Notes: generated by a model from the sequence alone, not told the origin. DNA of 37,655 nucleotides from an uncultured Alphaproteobacteria bacterium (GCA_937891825.1 CALAHN010000157.1:1-37655); one strand, 5' to 3'. Positions 8,068 through 16,908 are shown, counted from the stretch's first letter. Program-made: numbers and translations.

Positions 8068-8801
8068 TGCTCGATCTCCTGTCCAACCCGGATATCTGGT
8101 TGAGCTTCGCGACGCTTGCGGCGCTCGAAATCGTCCTCGGCGTCGACAATCTGGTGTTCATCTCGATCGTCGCCGCGAAGCTGCCGGCGTCCGAGCAAGC
8201 CCTGGCCCGGCGCATCGGCCTGGTCGCGGCGATGGTGATGCGGATCCTGATGCTGTTCGCCGTCGCCTGGATCGTCGGCCTTACGAAACCGGCATTCGAG
8301 GCGTTCGGCACGGCGGTCTCCTGGCGCGACATCATCCTGATCGGCGGCGGCCTGTTTCTTCTGACCAAGGGCACGCTGGAAATCCATCATGCCGTCGAAG
8401 GCGGCTACGACGACGACCGCCCGAAGAAGCCGTCGACGACATTCGCCCTCGCGGTCGGCCAGATCATGGTGCTGGATTTGGTGTTCTCGCTCGATTCGAT
8501 CATCACGGCCGTCGGCATGACCGATGAGCTCGCCGTCATGATCGCCGCCGTTGTGACCGCCGTCGGCGTCATGATGTTCGCGGCCGGGCCGGTTTCCAGT
8601 TTCATTCAAGCCCATCCGACGGCGAAGATGCTGGCCCTGTCGTTCCTGCTGCTGATCGGCGTCGCGCTGATCGCCGACGGCCTGCAATTCCACATTCCGC
8701 GCGGCTATCTGTACTTCGCGATCGCTTTCGCCATCGCCGTGGAAGGCCTGAACCTGTTCGCGAAATCCGCGGCGAAGCGACGGCGGGAGCGCCAAGGCTG
8801 A
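8067..8801 (+). CDS. TerC family integral membrane protein
   Basis: A 244-residue polytopic membrane protein of the TerC family, several members of which act as manganese or other metal-ion exporters; tellurite resistance is the historical name. Motifs of the family are EIVLGVDNLVFISI near the N-terminus and its internal counterpart DLVFSLDSIITAVGM; the repeated acidic residues in membrane segments are typical of the ion pathway. Seven or so hydrophobic segments are visible and the C-terminus is a basic tail (KSAAKRRRERQG). The ATG at 8067 overlaps the preceding stop (TGATG), so no separate ribosome-binding site is needed. Two strong hairpins follow. Confidence 0.9.
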   Translation: MLDLLSNPDIWLSFATLAALEIVLGVDNLVFISIVAAKLPASEQALARRIGLVAAMVMRILMLFAVAWIVGLTKPAFEAFGTAVSWRDIILIGGGLFLLTKGTLEIHHAVEGGYDDDRPKKPSTTFALAVGQIMVLDLVFSLDSIITAVGMTDELAVMIAAVVTAVGVMMFAAGPVSSFIQAHPTAKMLALSFLLLIGVALIADGLQFHIPRGYLYFAIAFAIAVEGLNLFAKSAAKRRRERQG

Positions 8802-8805
8802 AAGC

Positions 8806-8837
8806 CGCAAGCCGGGCGCCGCTTCGCCCGGCTTGCG
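8806..8837 (+). terminator. Hairpin terminator candidate 1 after terC-like gene
   Basis: A 13-bp perfect stem (8806-8818 with 8825-8837) and a CCGCTT loop begin five bases after the stop codon. No T-tract follows, so it may act as a transcript-stabilising or factor-assisted terminator. Confidence 0.55.
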
Positions 8838-8852
8838 CGGCCCGTTCCAACG

Positions 8853-8885
8853 CCGCCCCACGCCCATTTGACGGGCGTGGGGCGG
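8853..8885 (+). terminator. Hairpin terminator candidate 2 before CoA-transferase array
   Basis: A second 13-bp perfect stem (8853-8865 with 8873-8885), unrelated in sequence to the first, with an ATTTGAC loop and no clear T-tract. With the first hairpin it insulates the terC-like operon from the CoA-transferase operon. Confidence 0.5.
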
Positions 8886-8943
8886 TCGTCCACGATTTGG
8901 CCTTGCCCGCGCTCCTTTGCGTCATTCCTTGGAACCATCATCT

Positions 8944-10170
8944 ATGCCCGCACCCGCCAAAGCCGCTCCGCCGCTGGACGGCGTCGTCATCCTGGATTTT
9001 ACCCGCGTCCTTGCCGGCCCCTGGGCGACGCTCGCGCTCGCGGACCTTGGCGCGCGCGTCATCAAGATCGAGCACCCGAAGACCGGCGACGATACCCGCC
9101 GGTATGACGCGCTGCCGGAACTGAACGGCGAGTCCGCCTATTTCCTGGCCGCCAATCGGAACAAGGAAAGCCTGGCGCTGGATATCGCCAGCCCGGCCGG
9201 GCAGGCGGTCGTCAAGCGCCTCGTCGTCAAGGCGGATATCCTGGTCGAGAATTTCCGGGCGGACGTCATGACCCGCCAGGGCCTTGGCTATGCCGACCTG
9301 GCGGCGATCAACCCGAAGCTCGTCTATTGCTCGGTCACGGGCTACGGCCATGCCAGCTCCAACAAGATGGTCGCCGGCTACGATCCGATCGCCCAGGCCG
9401 AAAGCGGCATGATGTGGATGACCGGCGAGCCGGACGGCCTGCCGCTGCGCACCGGCGTCTCCTACGCCGATATGTTCACGGGCATGTACGCGAGCCAGGC
9501 GATCCTCGGCGCGCTGCGCGCCCGCGACCGGGACGGCCTTGGCCAGCATATTGACATCGCCTTGCTCGACAGTTCCGCCGCTTCGGTCGCCAACTACGCC
9601 CAAGTCGCGCTATCGACCGGCAAAAGCCCGATGCGCTATGGCGGCGGGCATCCGTTCATCGAGCCGCTTGGCTTGTATGAATGCGCCGATGGGCTGATCT
9701 CCCTGGTCTGCGGCAACGAACGCCAGTGGGAACGGCTCTGCACGGCCGGCCTTGAACGGCCGGACCTCTTGACCGACCCGAAATTGATCGACGTCAAGAC
9801 ACGGGTCGCCAACCGCGCCTATTGCCGCGAAACCCTGGGCGCGATCCTGAAGACGAACACCCGCGCCGCCTGGATCCCGAAACTGCGCGATGCGGGCCTG
9901 CCTGTCGGCGCCGTGCGCGATATCGTCGAGGCCTTGCATGCGCCGGAACTCCGCGAGCGCGGCATGATCGTAACGACGGAGCATGCCTCGCTCGGCCCGA
10001 TCGAGCAGGTCGCGAGCCCGATGAAGCTCTCCCGCACCCCGACCGCGGCGCCGTTCGCGCCGGCGCTGCTCGGCCAGCACAGCCGCGCGGCGCTGGCCTT
10101 CGCCGGCTACGACAATGACGAGATAGAAGCGCTGATCGCCGCTGGCGTCGCAACCGAACCGAAGGAGTGA
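8944..10170 (+). CDS. Family III CoA-transferase (CaiB/BaiF), paralogue 1
   Basis: A 408-residue family III CoA-transferase, moving CoA between carboxylic acids through aspartyl-CoA thioester chemistry (relatives: formyl-CoA:oxalate transferase, CaiB, succinyl-CoA:mesaconate or benzylsuccinate transferases). Visible family blocks are VILDFTRVLAGPWAT at the N-terminus, KIEHPKTGDDTR, ILVENFRADVM, YGH, YDPIAQAESGMM and the catalytic Asp176 in YADMFTG, then GQHIDIALLD. The start at 8944 (MPAPAKAAPP) is preferred to a TTG at 8917, although the ribosome-binding site is weak (GGAA). It leads four tandem paralogues and is separated from the next by 4 bases. The substrate acid is unknown. Confidence 0.93.
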   Translation: MPAPAKAAPPLDGVVILDFTRVLAGPWATLALADLGARVIKIEHPKTGDDTRRYDALPELNGESAYFLAANRNKESLALDIASPAGQAVVKRLVVKADILVENFRADVMTRQGLGYADLAAINPKLVYCSVTGYGHASSNKMVAGYDPIAQAESGMMWMTGEPDGLPLRTGVSYADMFTGMYASQAILGALRARDRDGLGQHIDIALLDSSAASVANYAQVALSTGKSPMRYGGGHPFIEPLGLYECADGLISLVCGNERQWERLCTAGLERPDLLTDPKLIDVKTRVANRAYCRETLGAILKTNTRAAWIPKLRDAGLPVGAVRDIVEALHAPELRERGMIVTTEHASLGPIEQVASPMKLSRTPTAAPFAPALLGQHSRAALAFAGYDNDEIEALIAAGVATEPKE

Positions 10171-10174
10171 CGCG

Positions 10175-11365
10175 ATGCGCCCGCCGCTGACCGGCATCAA
10201 GGTCGTCGATTTTACGCGCGTCATCGCCGGCCCCGTCGCCTCGATGATCCTCTCCGACCTCGGCGCCGAGGTTGTGAAACTCGAGCATCCGGAAGGCGGC
10301 GACGACACGCGCGGCTACCAGCCGCCGAGCTACAAGGGTCTTTCGCCCGCGTTCCTGGTCTACAATCGCGGCAAGCAGTCGGTCGCGCTCGATCTCGCGA
10401 CGGACGCCGGCTGCAAGGCGGCCCGGGCGTTGATCGACCAGGCCGATATCGTGATCGAGAATTTCTCGACCGGCGTCATGGCGAAATACCGCCTCGACTA
10501 TGACAGCGTGCGCCGAGAAGAGTTGATCTACTGCTCCACATCCGCCTATGGCCGCGACGGGCCGTTCGCGAAGCGGCCGGGATATGACCCCGTGGTGCAG
10601 GCGGAATCGGGCTTCCAGTCGGTCACGGGCCAGCCGGAGCATGAGCCTGTGCGTCTCGCCATTCCCATGACGGACGTGACGACCGGCCTGAACGGCGCGC
10701 TCGCGGCGCTTGCAGCCCTCTGGCATCGCAAGCAGACCGGCAAGGGCCAGTTTGTCGAAGTGCCGCTCTACGATACCGGCGCCTTCAACACGACGCCGCT
10801 CGCGGTCCAGTACATGGCGGGCGGCGCGGTTCCGGTGAAGCTCGGCAATGCGGACCATTGGGCCGCGCCCGCCAATCGCTATGTCGCCGCCTGCGGCCAG
10901 CCGATCATGGTCGTCGCCGATTGCGACCGCAGCTTTCTGGCCCTGATGGGCGCCATCGACCAGCCGGCGCTCGGCCAGGACCCGCGCTACCGGACTGCGG
11001 AGGGACGCATCGCGGACCGGGCGACGCTCGATGCCGCCGTCGCGGCCGCGATTTCGGCCCGGCCGGCGGACTACTGGATATCGACCTTGCGCGGCCTTGG
11101 CGTGCCGGCCGCGCCGATCCGCGAAATTCCCGAAGCGCTCGCCTCGGTCGAGACCATGCGCCGGGGGCTTGCCGGCACGGCGCCGCATCCGGTGCACGGC
11201 ACGGCGCCGGAACTGGCGCCGCCCTACCGCCTGAAACGGCGCGGCCTGAAGCCGGCCCAGGCGGCGCCGATGCTCGGCCAGGATACCGCGGCCGTGCTCC
11301 AGCGCTGGCTGGGCTATGACAGCAGCCAGCTCAAAGCCGTCGGCGCCGAGGAGATCGCATCATGA
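10175..11365 (+). CDS. Family III CoA-transferase (CaiB/BaiF), paralogue 2
   Basis: A 396-residue second paralogue. Conserved blocks are VVDFTRVIAGPVAS, KLEHPEGGDDTRGY, IVIENFSTGVM, SAYGRDGP, YDPVVQAESGF and the catalytic Asp167 in MTDVTTG, followed by GQFVEVPLYD. The ATG at 10175 has AAGGAG inside the end of paralogue 1, so translation is probably coupled. Its last bases overlap paralogue 3 (ATGA). In sequence it is clearly diverged from paralogues 1 and 4 (different insertion after GGDDTR and a different C-terminal third), which argues for different substrates rather than recent duplication. Confidence 0.93.
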   Translation: MRPPLTGIKVVDFTRVIAGPVASMILSDLGAEVVKLEHPEGGDDTRGYQPPSYKGLSPAFLVYNRGKQSVALDLATDAGCKAARALIDQADIVIENFSTGVMAKYRLDYDSVRREELIYCSTSAYGRDGPFAKRPGYDPVVQAESGFQSVTGQPEHEPVRLAIPMTDVTTGLNGALAALAALWHRKQTGKGQFVEVPLYDTGAFNTTPLAVQYMAGGAVPVKLGNADHWAAPANRYVAACGQPIMVVADCDRSFLALMGAIDQPALGQDPRYRTAEGRIADRATLDAAVAAAISARPADYWISTLRGLGVPAAPIREIPEALASVETMRRGLAGTAPHPVHGTAPELAPPYRLKRRGLKPAQAAPMLGQDTAAVLQRWLGYDSSQLKAVGAEEIAS

Positions 11366-12492
11366 CCGGGCCGCTCGCGGGGATGAAGATCGTCGAGATC
11401 GGCGAGGGTCCCGCCATCGCCTATGCCGGCCGGAATTTCGCCGATCTGGGCGCCGACGTCGTGAAGATCGAACCGCCGGAAGGCGACGCCATGCGCCGCT
11501 GGCCGGGGCCGGTCATCCTGGACGCGCCCGCCGCCTTTCATGCCCTGCATCGGGGCAAGGCCTCGATCGCGCTGGACCTGGCGCTGCCCGCCGATCGGGC
11601 GACCTTGCGCGCCTTGCTGCTGGCGGCCGATGGCGCGATCGACGGCACGCCGGAAGGGATCGTGCGCCAGCTTGCGCCGGCGGCCGAGGCGACAGCTCTC
11701 GTCGTCGGGCGGTTGACGCCCTACGGCGACGGCGTCGATCCGGACGTGCCTGCCCATGACGCCACGATCCAGGCGGAATCCGGCTGGCTCTCAATCAACG
11801 GGCGGCCGGATTTCGATGCGGTCCGTTCCGGCCTGCCGATGCCCTCGGTCGCGGCCGGCGCGAGCGTCGTTCAGGGGATGCTCGCCAGCTTGATCGCCCG
11901 CTGCGACGACGGCGAGGGCGAGGATGTCGATGTGGCGCTTTATGACCAGTCGGTCGTGATTTCATATCATTATGCCATGCAGTTCCTGGTCAACGGCGAG
12001 CGGCCGAAGCGCTGGGGCAATGGCAGTCCGGCGGCCCAGCCCCTCGGCGTATTTGAGGCGAGCGACGGCGAGTTTCAGATGACCGTCGCGGGCGACCGCG
12101 TCTGGCGCCGCTTCGCGGAAAACGTGCTGGAACGGACCGACCTGATCGACCATCCGGACTACGCCCGGAACAGCGGCCGCGTCGCCAACCTGGATGCGTT
12201 GATGGACATTATCATCCCGCTCTTCAAGACCCGGCCGCGCGCCCACTGGATTGCGAAGATGCAAGCCGGCAGCGTGCCGGGCGGCCCGATCCGCACCCTA
12301 GACGAGGCGGTCGTCGCCCCGGAATCCGTGGAGCGCGGCCTGATCGTCTCCGCCGAGGCTGGCGGCGGCGCGCCGTCGATCCGCAACCCCATGCGCTTCC
12401 GCGACACCCCGCTCGCGACGCCGCGCCCGGCCCCGCGCCTTGGCGAAGGCGGGCCAGCGCGCGCCCGGAACTGGGAGGCCAAAAGCCGATGA
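11362..12492 (+). CDS. Family III CoA-transferase-like protein lacking the catalytic aspartate, paralogue 3
   Basis: A 376-residue divergent paralogue. The fold signature is recognisable: MTGPLAGMKIVEIGEGPAIA, RNFADLGADVVKIEPPEG, LHRGKASIALDLALP, ATIQAESGW and VDVALYDQ. However, the residue aligned with the catalytic aspartate is Ser162 (PMPSVAAG, codon TCG at 11845-11847) where the neighbours have ADMFTG, TDVTTG and VDTMTG. The usual ENFRPGVM block is reduced to DGTPEGIV and the GYG-TGP turn to TPYGDGV. The frame is fully open and overlaps both neighbours by ATGA, so it is maintained and not a pseudogene. It may be a non-catalytic partner subunit, by analogy with BaiF/CaiB heteromers such as benzylsuccinate CoA-transferase (inference). 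Confidence 0.88.
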   Translation: MTGPLAGMKIVEIGEGPAIAYAGRNFADLGADVVKIEPPEGDAMRRWPGPVILDAPAAFHALHRGKASIALDLALPADRATLRALLLAADGAIDGTPEGIVRQLAPAAEATALVVGRLTPYGDGVDPDVPAHDATIQAESGWLSINGRPDFDAVRSGLPMPSVAAGASVVQGMLASLIARCDDGEGEDVDVALYDQSVVISYHYAMQFLVNGERPKRWGNGSPAAQPLGVFEASDGEFQMTVAGDRVWRRFAENVLERTDLIDHPDYARNSGRVANLDALMDIIIPLFKTRPRAHWIAKMQAGSVPGGPIRTLDEAVVAPESVERGLIVSAEAGGGAPSIRNPMRFRDTPLATPRPAPRLGEGGPARARNWEAKSR

Positions 12493-13718
12493 CCGCTCCT
12501 GAAACGACTACCGGCGCGACCTTGCCGCCGCCCCTGACCGGCATCCGGGTGCTCGATTTCTCGCGCATCATCGCCGGTCCCCTTTGCACCCAGCAGCTTG
12601 CCGATCTGGGCGCCGACGTCATCAAGGTCGAGAACCCCGATGACGGCGACGATACCCGGCGCATGACGTCGCCCAGCATCGGCGGCGAGGCGCATTTCTT
12701 CCTGGCCTTCAACCGCTCCAAGCAAAGCCTCGCCCTCGATCCGCGCACGGCGGACGGCAAGGCGATCCTCCTGGCGTTGCTCGAGGATGTCGATGTCCTG
12801 GTCGAAAACTACCGGCCCGGCGTCATGAAGCGCTTCGGCCTCGACTATGCCAGCTTGAAGGACCGGTTCCCGAAGCTGATCTATCTCTCGGTCTCCGCCT
12901 ATGGGCAGACCGGTCCGATGTGGGACCGGCCGGGCTTCGATCCCGTCCTGCAGGCGGAAAGCGGCATGATGTCCCTGACCGGCGCGGCGGACGGGCCGCC
13001 GATGCGCCATGCGCTCAGCCTGGTCGACACCATGACCGGCCTGCAGTCGGTCGCGGCCGTCTGCGCGGCGCTCCTGGCGCGCGGGCAATCGGGGCAGGGC
13101 CAGCATATCGATCTCGCGCTGATGGACATGGCGGTCGCGTCGCTCGGCAATGCCGGGCTGTTCTATCTCTGCTCCGGCGATCAGCCGAAGCGCGCCGGCA
13201 ATTCGCACATGACCTCGACGCCGACCAATTTGTTCGACACCGCCGACGGGCCGATCTACATGGCGCTCGGCACGAACCGGCTTTACGGCCAACTCTGCCG
13301 GGATGTGCTGGACCGGCCGGACCTTGTCGACGATCCCCGCTTCAAGGAGCCGGCGGACCGGCTGGCCAATCGGCCGGCGCTGTTCGAGATCCTGGAAGAA
13401 ATCTTTGCCGCCAAGCCGCGCGACGCCTGGCTGAAGCGGATGCGCCATCTGCCGGCGGGGCCGGTGCGCATGGTCGGCGAGGCGCTCGAATCAGAGGAGG
13501 TCGCCGCCCGCGGCATGGTCGCGACGGTGGAGCATCCGGTCGCCGGTCCGGTCCGGGTGATCGGCTCGCCCTTGAATTTCTCCGCCTCGAAGCTCCGTCC
13601 CTACGCGCCGCCGCCGACGCTCGGCCAGCACACGTCCGCAATCCTGAAGGAGCGGTTGGGCTATGACGACGCCAGGATCGCCGCGCTCAAGGCCAGCGGC
13701 GCGATCGGCGGCGAATAG
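12489..13718 (+). CDS. Family III CoA-transferase (CaiB/BaiF), paralogue 4
   Basis: A 409-residue CoA-transferase with all family blocks: VLDFSRIIAGPLCT, KVENPDDGDDTRRM, VLVENYRPGVMKRFG, SAYGQTGP, FDPVLQAESGMM, the catalytic Asp180 in LVDTMTG and GQHIDLALMD. An N-terminal extension of about 14 residues precedes the fold. The ATG at 12489 overlaps the stop of paralogue 3 (ATGA). With paralogue 3 directly upstream it could form a catalytic/non-catalytic pair. It is followed after 4 bases by the aspartate dehydrogenase-like gene, which continues the operon. Substrate unknown. Confidence 0.93.
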   Translation: MTAPETTTGATLPPPLTGIRVLDFSRIIAGPLCTQQLADLGADVIKVENPDDGDDTRRMTSPSIGGEAHFFLAFNRSKQSLALDPRTADGKAILLALLEDVDVLVENYRPGVMKRFGLDYASLKDRFPKLIYLSVSAYGQTGPMWDRPGFDPVLQAESGMMSLTGAADGPPMRHALSLVDTMTGLQSVAAVCAALLARGQSGQGQHIDLALMDMAVASLGNAGLFYLCSGDQPKRAGNSHMTSTPTNLFDTADGPIYMALGTNRLYGQLCRDVLDRPDLVDDPRFKEPADRLANRPALFEILEEIFAAKPRDAWLKRMRHLPAGPVRMVGEALESEEVAARGMVATVEHPVAGPVRVIGSPLNFSASKLRPYAPPPTLGQHTSAILKERLGYDDARIAALKASGAIGGE

Positions 13719-13722
13719 GCGG

Positions 13723-14526
13723 ATGGGCCAGGTTCTGAAGGTCGGCCTCATCGGCCTTGGCGCTGTCGCGGCGCCGCTCGTGCGGCAATATCTGGCGGGC
13801 GGGTTTCCCCGGAATGTCGTCTTCGTCGGCGCGCTTGTCCGCACGCCGCGACCGGACGCCGGCCTGCCGACGGTGACGACGGCGGCGGCGCTGCTGGCGC
13901 TCGAGCCGGACTATATCGTCGAGGGCGCGGGTCATGGGGCCGTGCAGACCCATGTGGAGCCGCTGCTGCGCGCGGGCAAGGAAGTCGCCGTCACCTCCAT
14001 CGGCGCATTGATCGACGACGGCCTGCGCGCGCGCCTTCTGGATGCGGCGACGGCGGGCGGCGGCAAGCTGATCCTGCCCTCGGCCGGCATCGGCGGGCTC
14101 GACATGCTTGCGGCGATGGCGGAAGGCGGCGTCGATAGCGCGGTCGTCACGGTCAGGAAGCCGCCGGCGGCCTGGCTCGGCACGCCGGGGGAAAAGCTGG
14201 TCGATCTGATGGCGCTTCGGGCGCCGGCAGTGCTGTTCGACGGCACGGTGCGCGAAGGCGCGCCGCATTATCCGGGCAATGTGAACATCTCGGCCGCGGC
14301 GGCGTTCGCCGGGGCCGGCCTCGACAAGACCCGTCTGGTCATCATCGCCGACCCGACGATCGTCAATCACGTGATCGATCTGGAAGCGACCGGCGCCGCC
14401 GGCCGCCTGGCGTTCCACGAAGATATGATCCCAAGCCCGGCCAACCCGAAAACCGGCGTCATCGTCGCCATGGCGCTCGCGAAGACGATTCGCCAGCGGG
14501 CCGGCAGCTTCGTCGTCGGCGCCTGA
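13723..14526 (+). CDS. L-aspartate dehydrogenase-like protein (NadX family)
   Basis: A 267-residue NAD(P)-dependent dehydrogenase resembling L-aspartate dehydrogenase, which converts aspartate to iminoaspartate/oxaloacetate plus ammonia. The Rossmann glycine motif GLIGLGAVA is at residues 8-16. DYIVEGAGHGAVQTHVEPLL, SIGALIDDGL, LILPSAGIGGLD, KPPAAWLGTP, NVNISAAAAFAG and PNPKTGVIVAMAL match the family. ATG 13723 lies 4 bases after the stop of the last CoA-transferase; an upstream in-frame ATG at 13663 would be inside that gene. No nadA or nadC is nearby, so a role in NAD synthesis is not supported by context; it may process an amino-acid intermediate of the CoA-transferase pathway (inference). 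Confidence 0.85.
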   Translation: MGQVLKVGLIGLGAVAAPLVRQYLAGGFPRNVVFVGALVRTPRPDAGLPTVTTAAALLALEPDYIVEGAGHGAVQTHVEPLLRAGKEVAVTSIGALIDDGLRARLLDAATAGGGKLILPSAGIGGLDMLAAMAEGGVDSAVVTVRKPPAAWLGTPGEKLVDLMALRAPAVLFDGTVREGAPHYPGNVNISAAAAFAGAGLDKTRLVIIADPTIVNHVIDLEATGAAGRLAFHEDMIPSPANPKTGVIVAMALAKTIRQRAGSFVVGA

Positions 14527-14603
14527 TCGGTCAGATGGTTTAAGAGCGGTCTCGCAATCCCCACATGTTCTGTTCCCTTCGCTAACCGGAAGCGCCATCC
14601 GCC

Positions 14604-15422
14604 ATGAGCATCCACGCATCGATCCGTCGCCGCACGGCGCCCGACATCCGCGCCATGAAGGGCAAGGCCCCGATCGTCAGCCTGACCGCCTATACGGCGC
14701 CCCTGGCCGCCATCGTCGACCGGCATTGCGATTTCATTCTGGTGGGCGACAGCCTTGGCATGACGATCTATGGCATGGCGTCGACGGTCGGCGTCACCAT
14801 GGACATGATGATCGCCCATGGCCGCGCCGTCGTCAGCCGCAGCGCCGCCGCCCTGGTCGTGGTCGACATGCCGTTCGGCTCTTATGAGGAATCGCCCGCG
14901 CAAGCTTTCCGGAACGCCGCCCGGCTGATGGCCGAGACCGGCTGCGGGGCGGTGAAGCTGGAAGGCGGCGCCCATATCGCGCCGACGGTCGCTTTCCTCC
15001 AGGCGCGGGGCGTGCCTGTCCTCGCCCATATCGGCGTGACGCCGCAGGCGGTGAACGCGCTTGGCGGCTACAAGGTCCAGGGCCGGGGCGACGACGCCAG
15101 CCGCCTGATGGCCGACGCACAGGCGCTCGCCGACGCCGGCGCCTTCGGCATCGTGATCGAGAAGACGACAGAAGCCGCGGCGCGCGCGATCACGGCGGCG
15201 GTTCCGGCCGTCACCATCGGCATCGGCGCCTCGCCGGCCTGCGACGGCCAGATCCTGGTCGTGGATGACATTTTGGGCATGTTCCCGGATTTCCGGCCGA
15301 AGTTCGCGAAGGTCTACGCCGAGCTCGCCGCCAGCGCCGACGCCGCCGTCGCCGCCTATGCCGACGATGTGCGAAGCCGGGCCTTCCCCGGGCCCGAACA
15401 CACCTTCAAGGACCGGCCGTAA
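14604..15422 (+). CDS. panB: 3-methyl-2-oxobutanoate hydroxymethyltransferase
   Basis: Ketopantoate hydroxymethyltransferase, which transfers a hydroxymethyl group from 5,10-methylene-tetrahydrofolate to 2-oxoisovalerate in pantothenate/CoA synthesis. The 272-residue length is typical. Metal and substrate residues are visible: Asp49 in VGDSLGM, Asp88 in VVDMPFGSY, Glu120 in KLEGG, the [20 protein letters not shown] block, and Glu186 in GIVIEK as the catalytic glutamate. It lies 77 bases after the aspartate dehydrogenase-like gene and is followed by a terminator. panC is not in the window, so whether this is the housekeeping copy or a paralogue is unknown. Its place after CoA-transferases may reflect demand for CoA or simple chance. 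Confidence 0.94.
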   Translation: MSIHASIRRRTAPDIRAMKGKAPIVSLTAYTAPLAAIVDRHCDFILVGDSLGMTIYGMASTVGVTMDMMIAHGRAVVSRSAAALVVVDMPFGSYEESPAQAFRNAARLMAETGCGAVKLEGGAHIAPTVAFLQARGVPVLAHIGVTPQAVNALGGYKVQGRGDDASRLMADAQALADAGAFGIVIEKTTEAAARAITAAVPAVTIGIGASPACDGQILVVDDILGMFPDFRPKFAKVYAELAASADAAVAAYADDVRSRAFPGPEHTFKDRP

Positions 15423-15444
15423 CCGCCCCAGGCTCAGGCGGACG

Positions 15445-15464
15445 CGCGAAGTTCGCGATTTTTT
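15445..15464 (+). terminator. Rho-independent terminator after panB
   Basis: A GC-rich 5-bp stem (15445-15449 with 15453-15457) with a 3-base loop is followed by A and a run of six T (15459-15464). The left end of the IS remnant begins only four bases further on. Confidence 0.6.
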
Positions 15465-15468
15465 ATAT

Positions 15469-15486
15469 CCCGCATTTCCCATATGG
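15469..15486 (+). repeat. Left terminal inverted repeat of the IS remnant
   Basis: CCCGCATTTCCCATATGG, pairing with the right repeat except at positions 3, 5 and 15. Confidence 0.65.
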
Positions 15487-15559
15487 ACCGGAGTTTCTCG
15501 ACCTCTGTCAGCGTGATAACCTCACGATAGCAATGGGTTGATGGTATTGGAGCAAGGAT

Positions 15560-16711
15560 TTGGGGTCGAACGCGACGGATGAAGCGCATTCCGGCCCTTT
15601 GCAGCTTCAGTTCGACCGCTCCGTGAAGCTTTCATTCCAGGGGTCTTCGATCAGTTCGGATGGCGGCTTGCTGCTGCGCCGTGAACTCGACGACGCGCTT
15701 GGCCTCATTGATGTGGCCACGAACCACATCGCCGATCCCCGCACCGGGAAGAACGGCCGCCATCACCTCGCCGGCCTGCTGCGCCAGATGATCTTCTCGC
15801 GCCTGGCCGGCTATGAGGATGTCAACGACGCCGACCGGCTCAGCTGCGACCCGGTCATGCGCCAACTGATCGGTGGACGGGCGTTGAAGCATGGCGCATT
15901 CTCACCTTGTTTGTCGCCGTGCAATCTGGAGCGATGCGCGCTCCGGCCCGGCAACGTCCAAAGCGCCGACGGCTGGGAAGATGTTCTGAAGCCGGTGCTG
16001 GCGCGTTATTCCGCCGACGCGCGGCCTTCGATCACGCGCCGGCGGTTCCGGGCCGATGCGGCGTTCGCCATCCCGGCGCTGTTCGACCTCCTGGAGACCG
16101 AGGGCTGGGATTATGCGATCCGCATCAACGGCAATCCCAAGCTCCACGAACAGGTTGCGTTCCTGACCCGGCGACCGCCAGGCCGCCCGCCGAACCATGT
16201 CGTGCGCCGCAGTACGAGCTTCCACTACCGTGCCAGGAGCTGATCGACGCCCAGGCGGATCGTGGCGAAGGTCGAGTTCCATCCGGGCCAGTTGTTCCCG
16301 ACCATCGGGTTCATCGTGACCAACCGCAGCCTGCCGAATGAGCGGGTGCCGGTTTTCTACAATGACCGGGGCACGGCAGAGCAGCACATCAGGGAAGGCA
16401 AGTACGCTGTGAAGTGGTTGCGCCTTTCATGCATCCGCTTCGCCGCCAATGCCGTGCGCCTCCAGCTGCATGCGCTTGCCTACAATCTGGCGACCTTCCT
16501 GCGCACGTCAGCCACGCTAAAGGCTATCGAGAGCTGGTCGCTGGCCTCGCTTAGGGAGCGGCCGATCAAGACGGGCGCGCGAATGGTGCGCCATGCGCGC
16601 TATGCCGTCTTCTAGACGGCCGAAACCGCCCTGCCGCGCGCGGTGTTCGCCGGCGTCCTCGACCTGATCAACGGCCTGCGCGGGCCGCCAGTTGAGGCGG
16701 CGTCTTCATGA
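15560..16711 (+). pseudogene. IS1380-family transposase, inactivated
   Basis: The translation from TTG 15560 matches IS1380 transposases: LSFQGSSISSDGGLLLRREL, HHLAGLLRQMIFSRLAGYED, VNDADRLSCDPVMRQLIGGRA, then LERCALRPGNVQSADGWEDVL, FRADAAFAIPALFDLLE and VAKVEFHPGQLFPTIGFIVT. Three lesions are visible. First, near 15890-15920 about 85-90 residues between GGRA and NLERCALR are missing, including the first catalytic aspartate of the DDE site. Second, TGA at 16241-16243 replaces an expected tryptophan codon in the same frame. Third, TAG at 16613-16615 interrupts the C-terminus, after which TAETALPRAVFAGVLDLING still matches until TGA 16709-16711. It cannot encode a working transposase. Confidence 0.9.
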
Positions 16712-16908
16712 CCGGGGCGCCTGTCGCACCATCGGCCTGCAGCGAAAGCGGGAGAGGTTTGTCCAGAAGGCGGCGAACTCTATCTCTTGCCGGTCCTCAG
16801 TGCCCGCCAGCGTGCATTCCGGCTTCGGCCGGATCGCCCTGTCAGCAGTTCTCCTCGACTTCCAGCTTGACCGCCGCCGTTGGGCGCGGCACGCTTCGCT
16901 TGGGAGAG

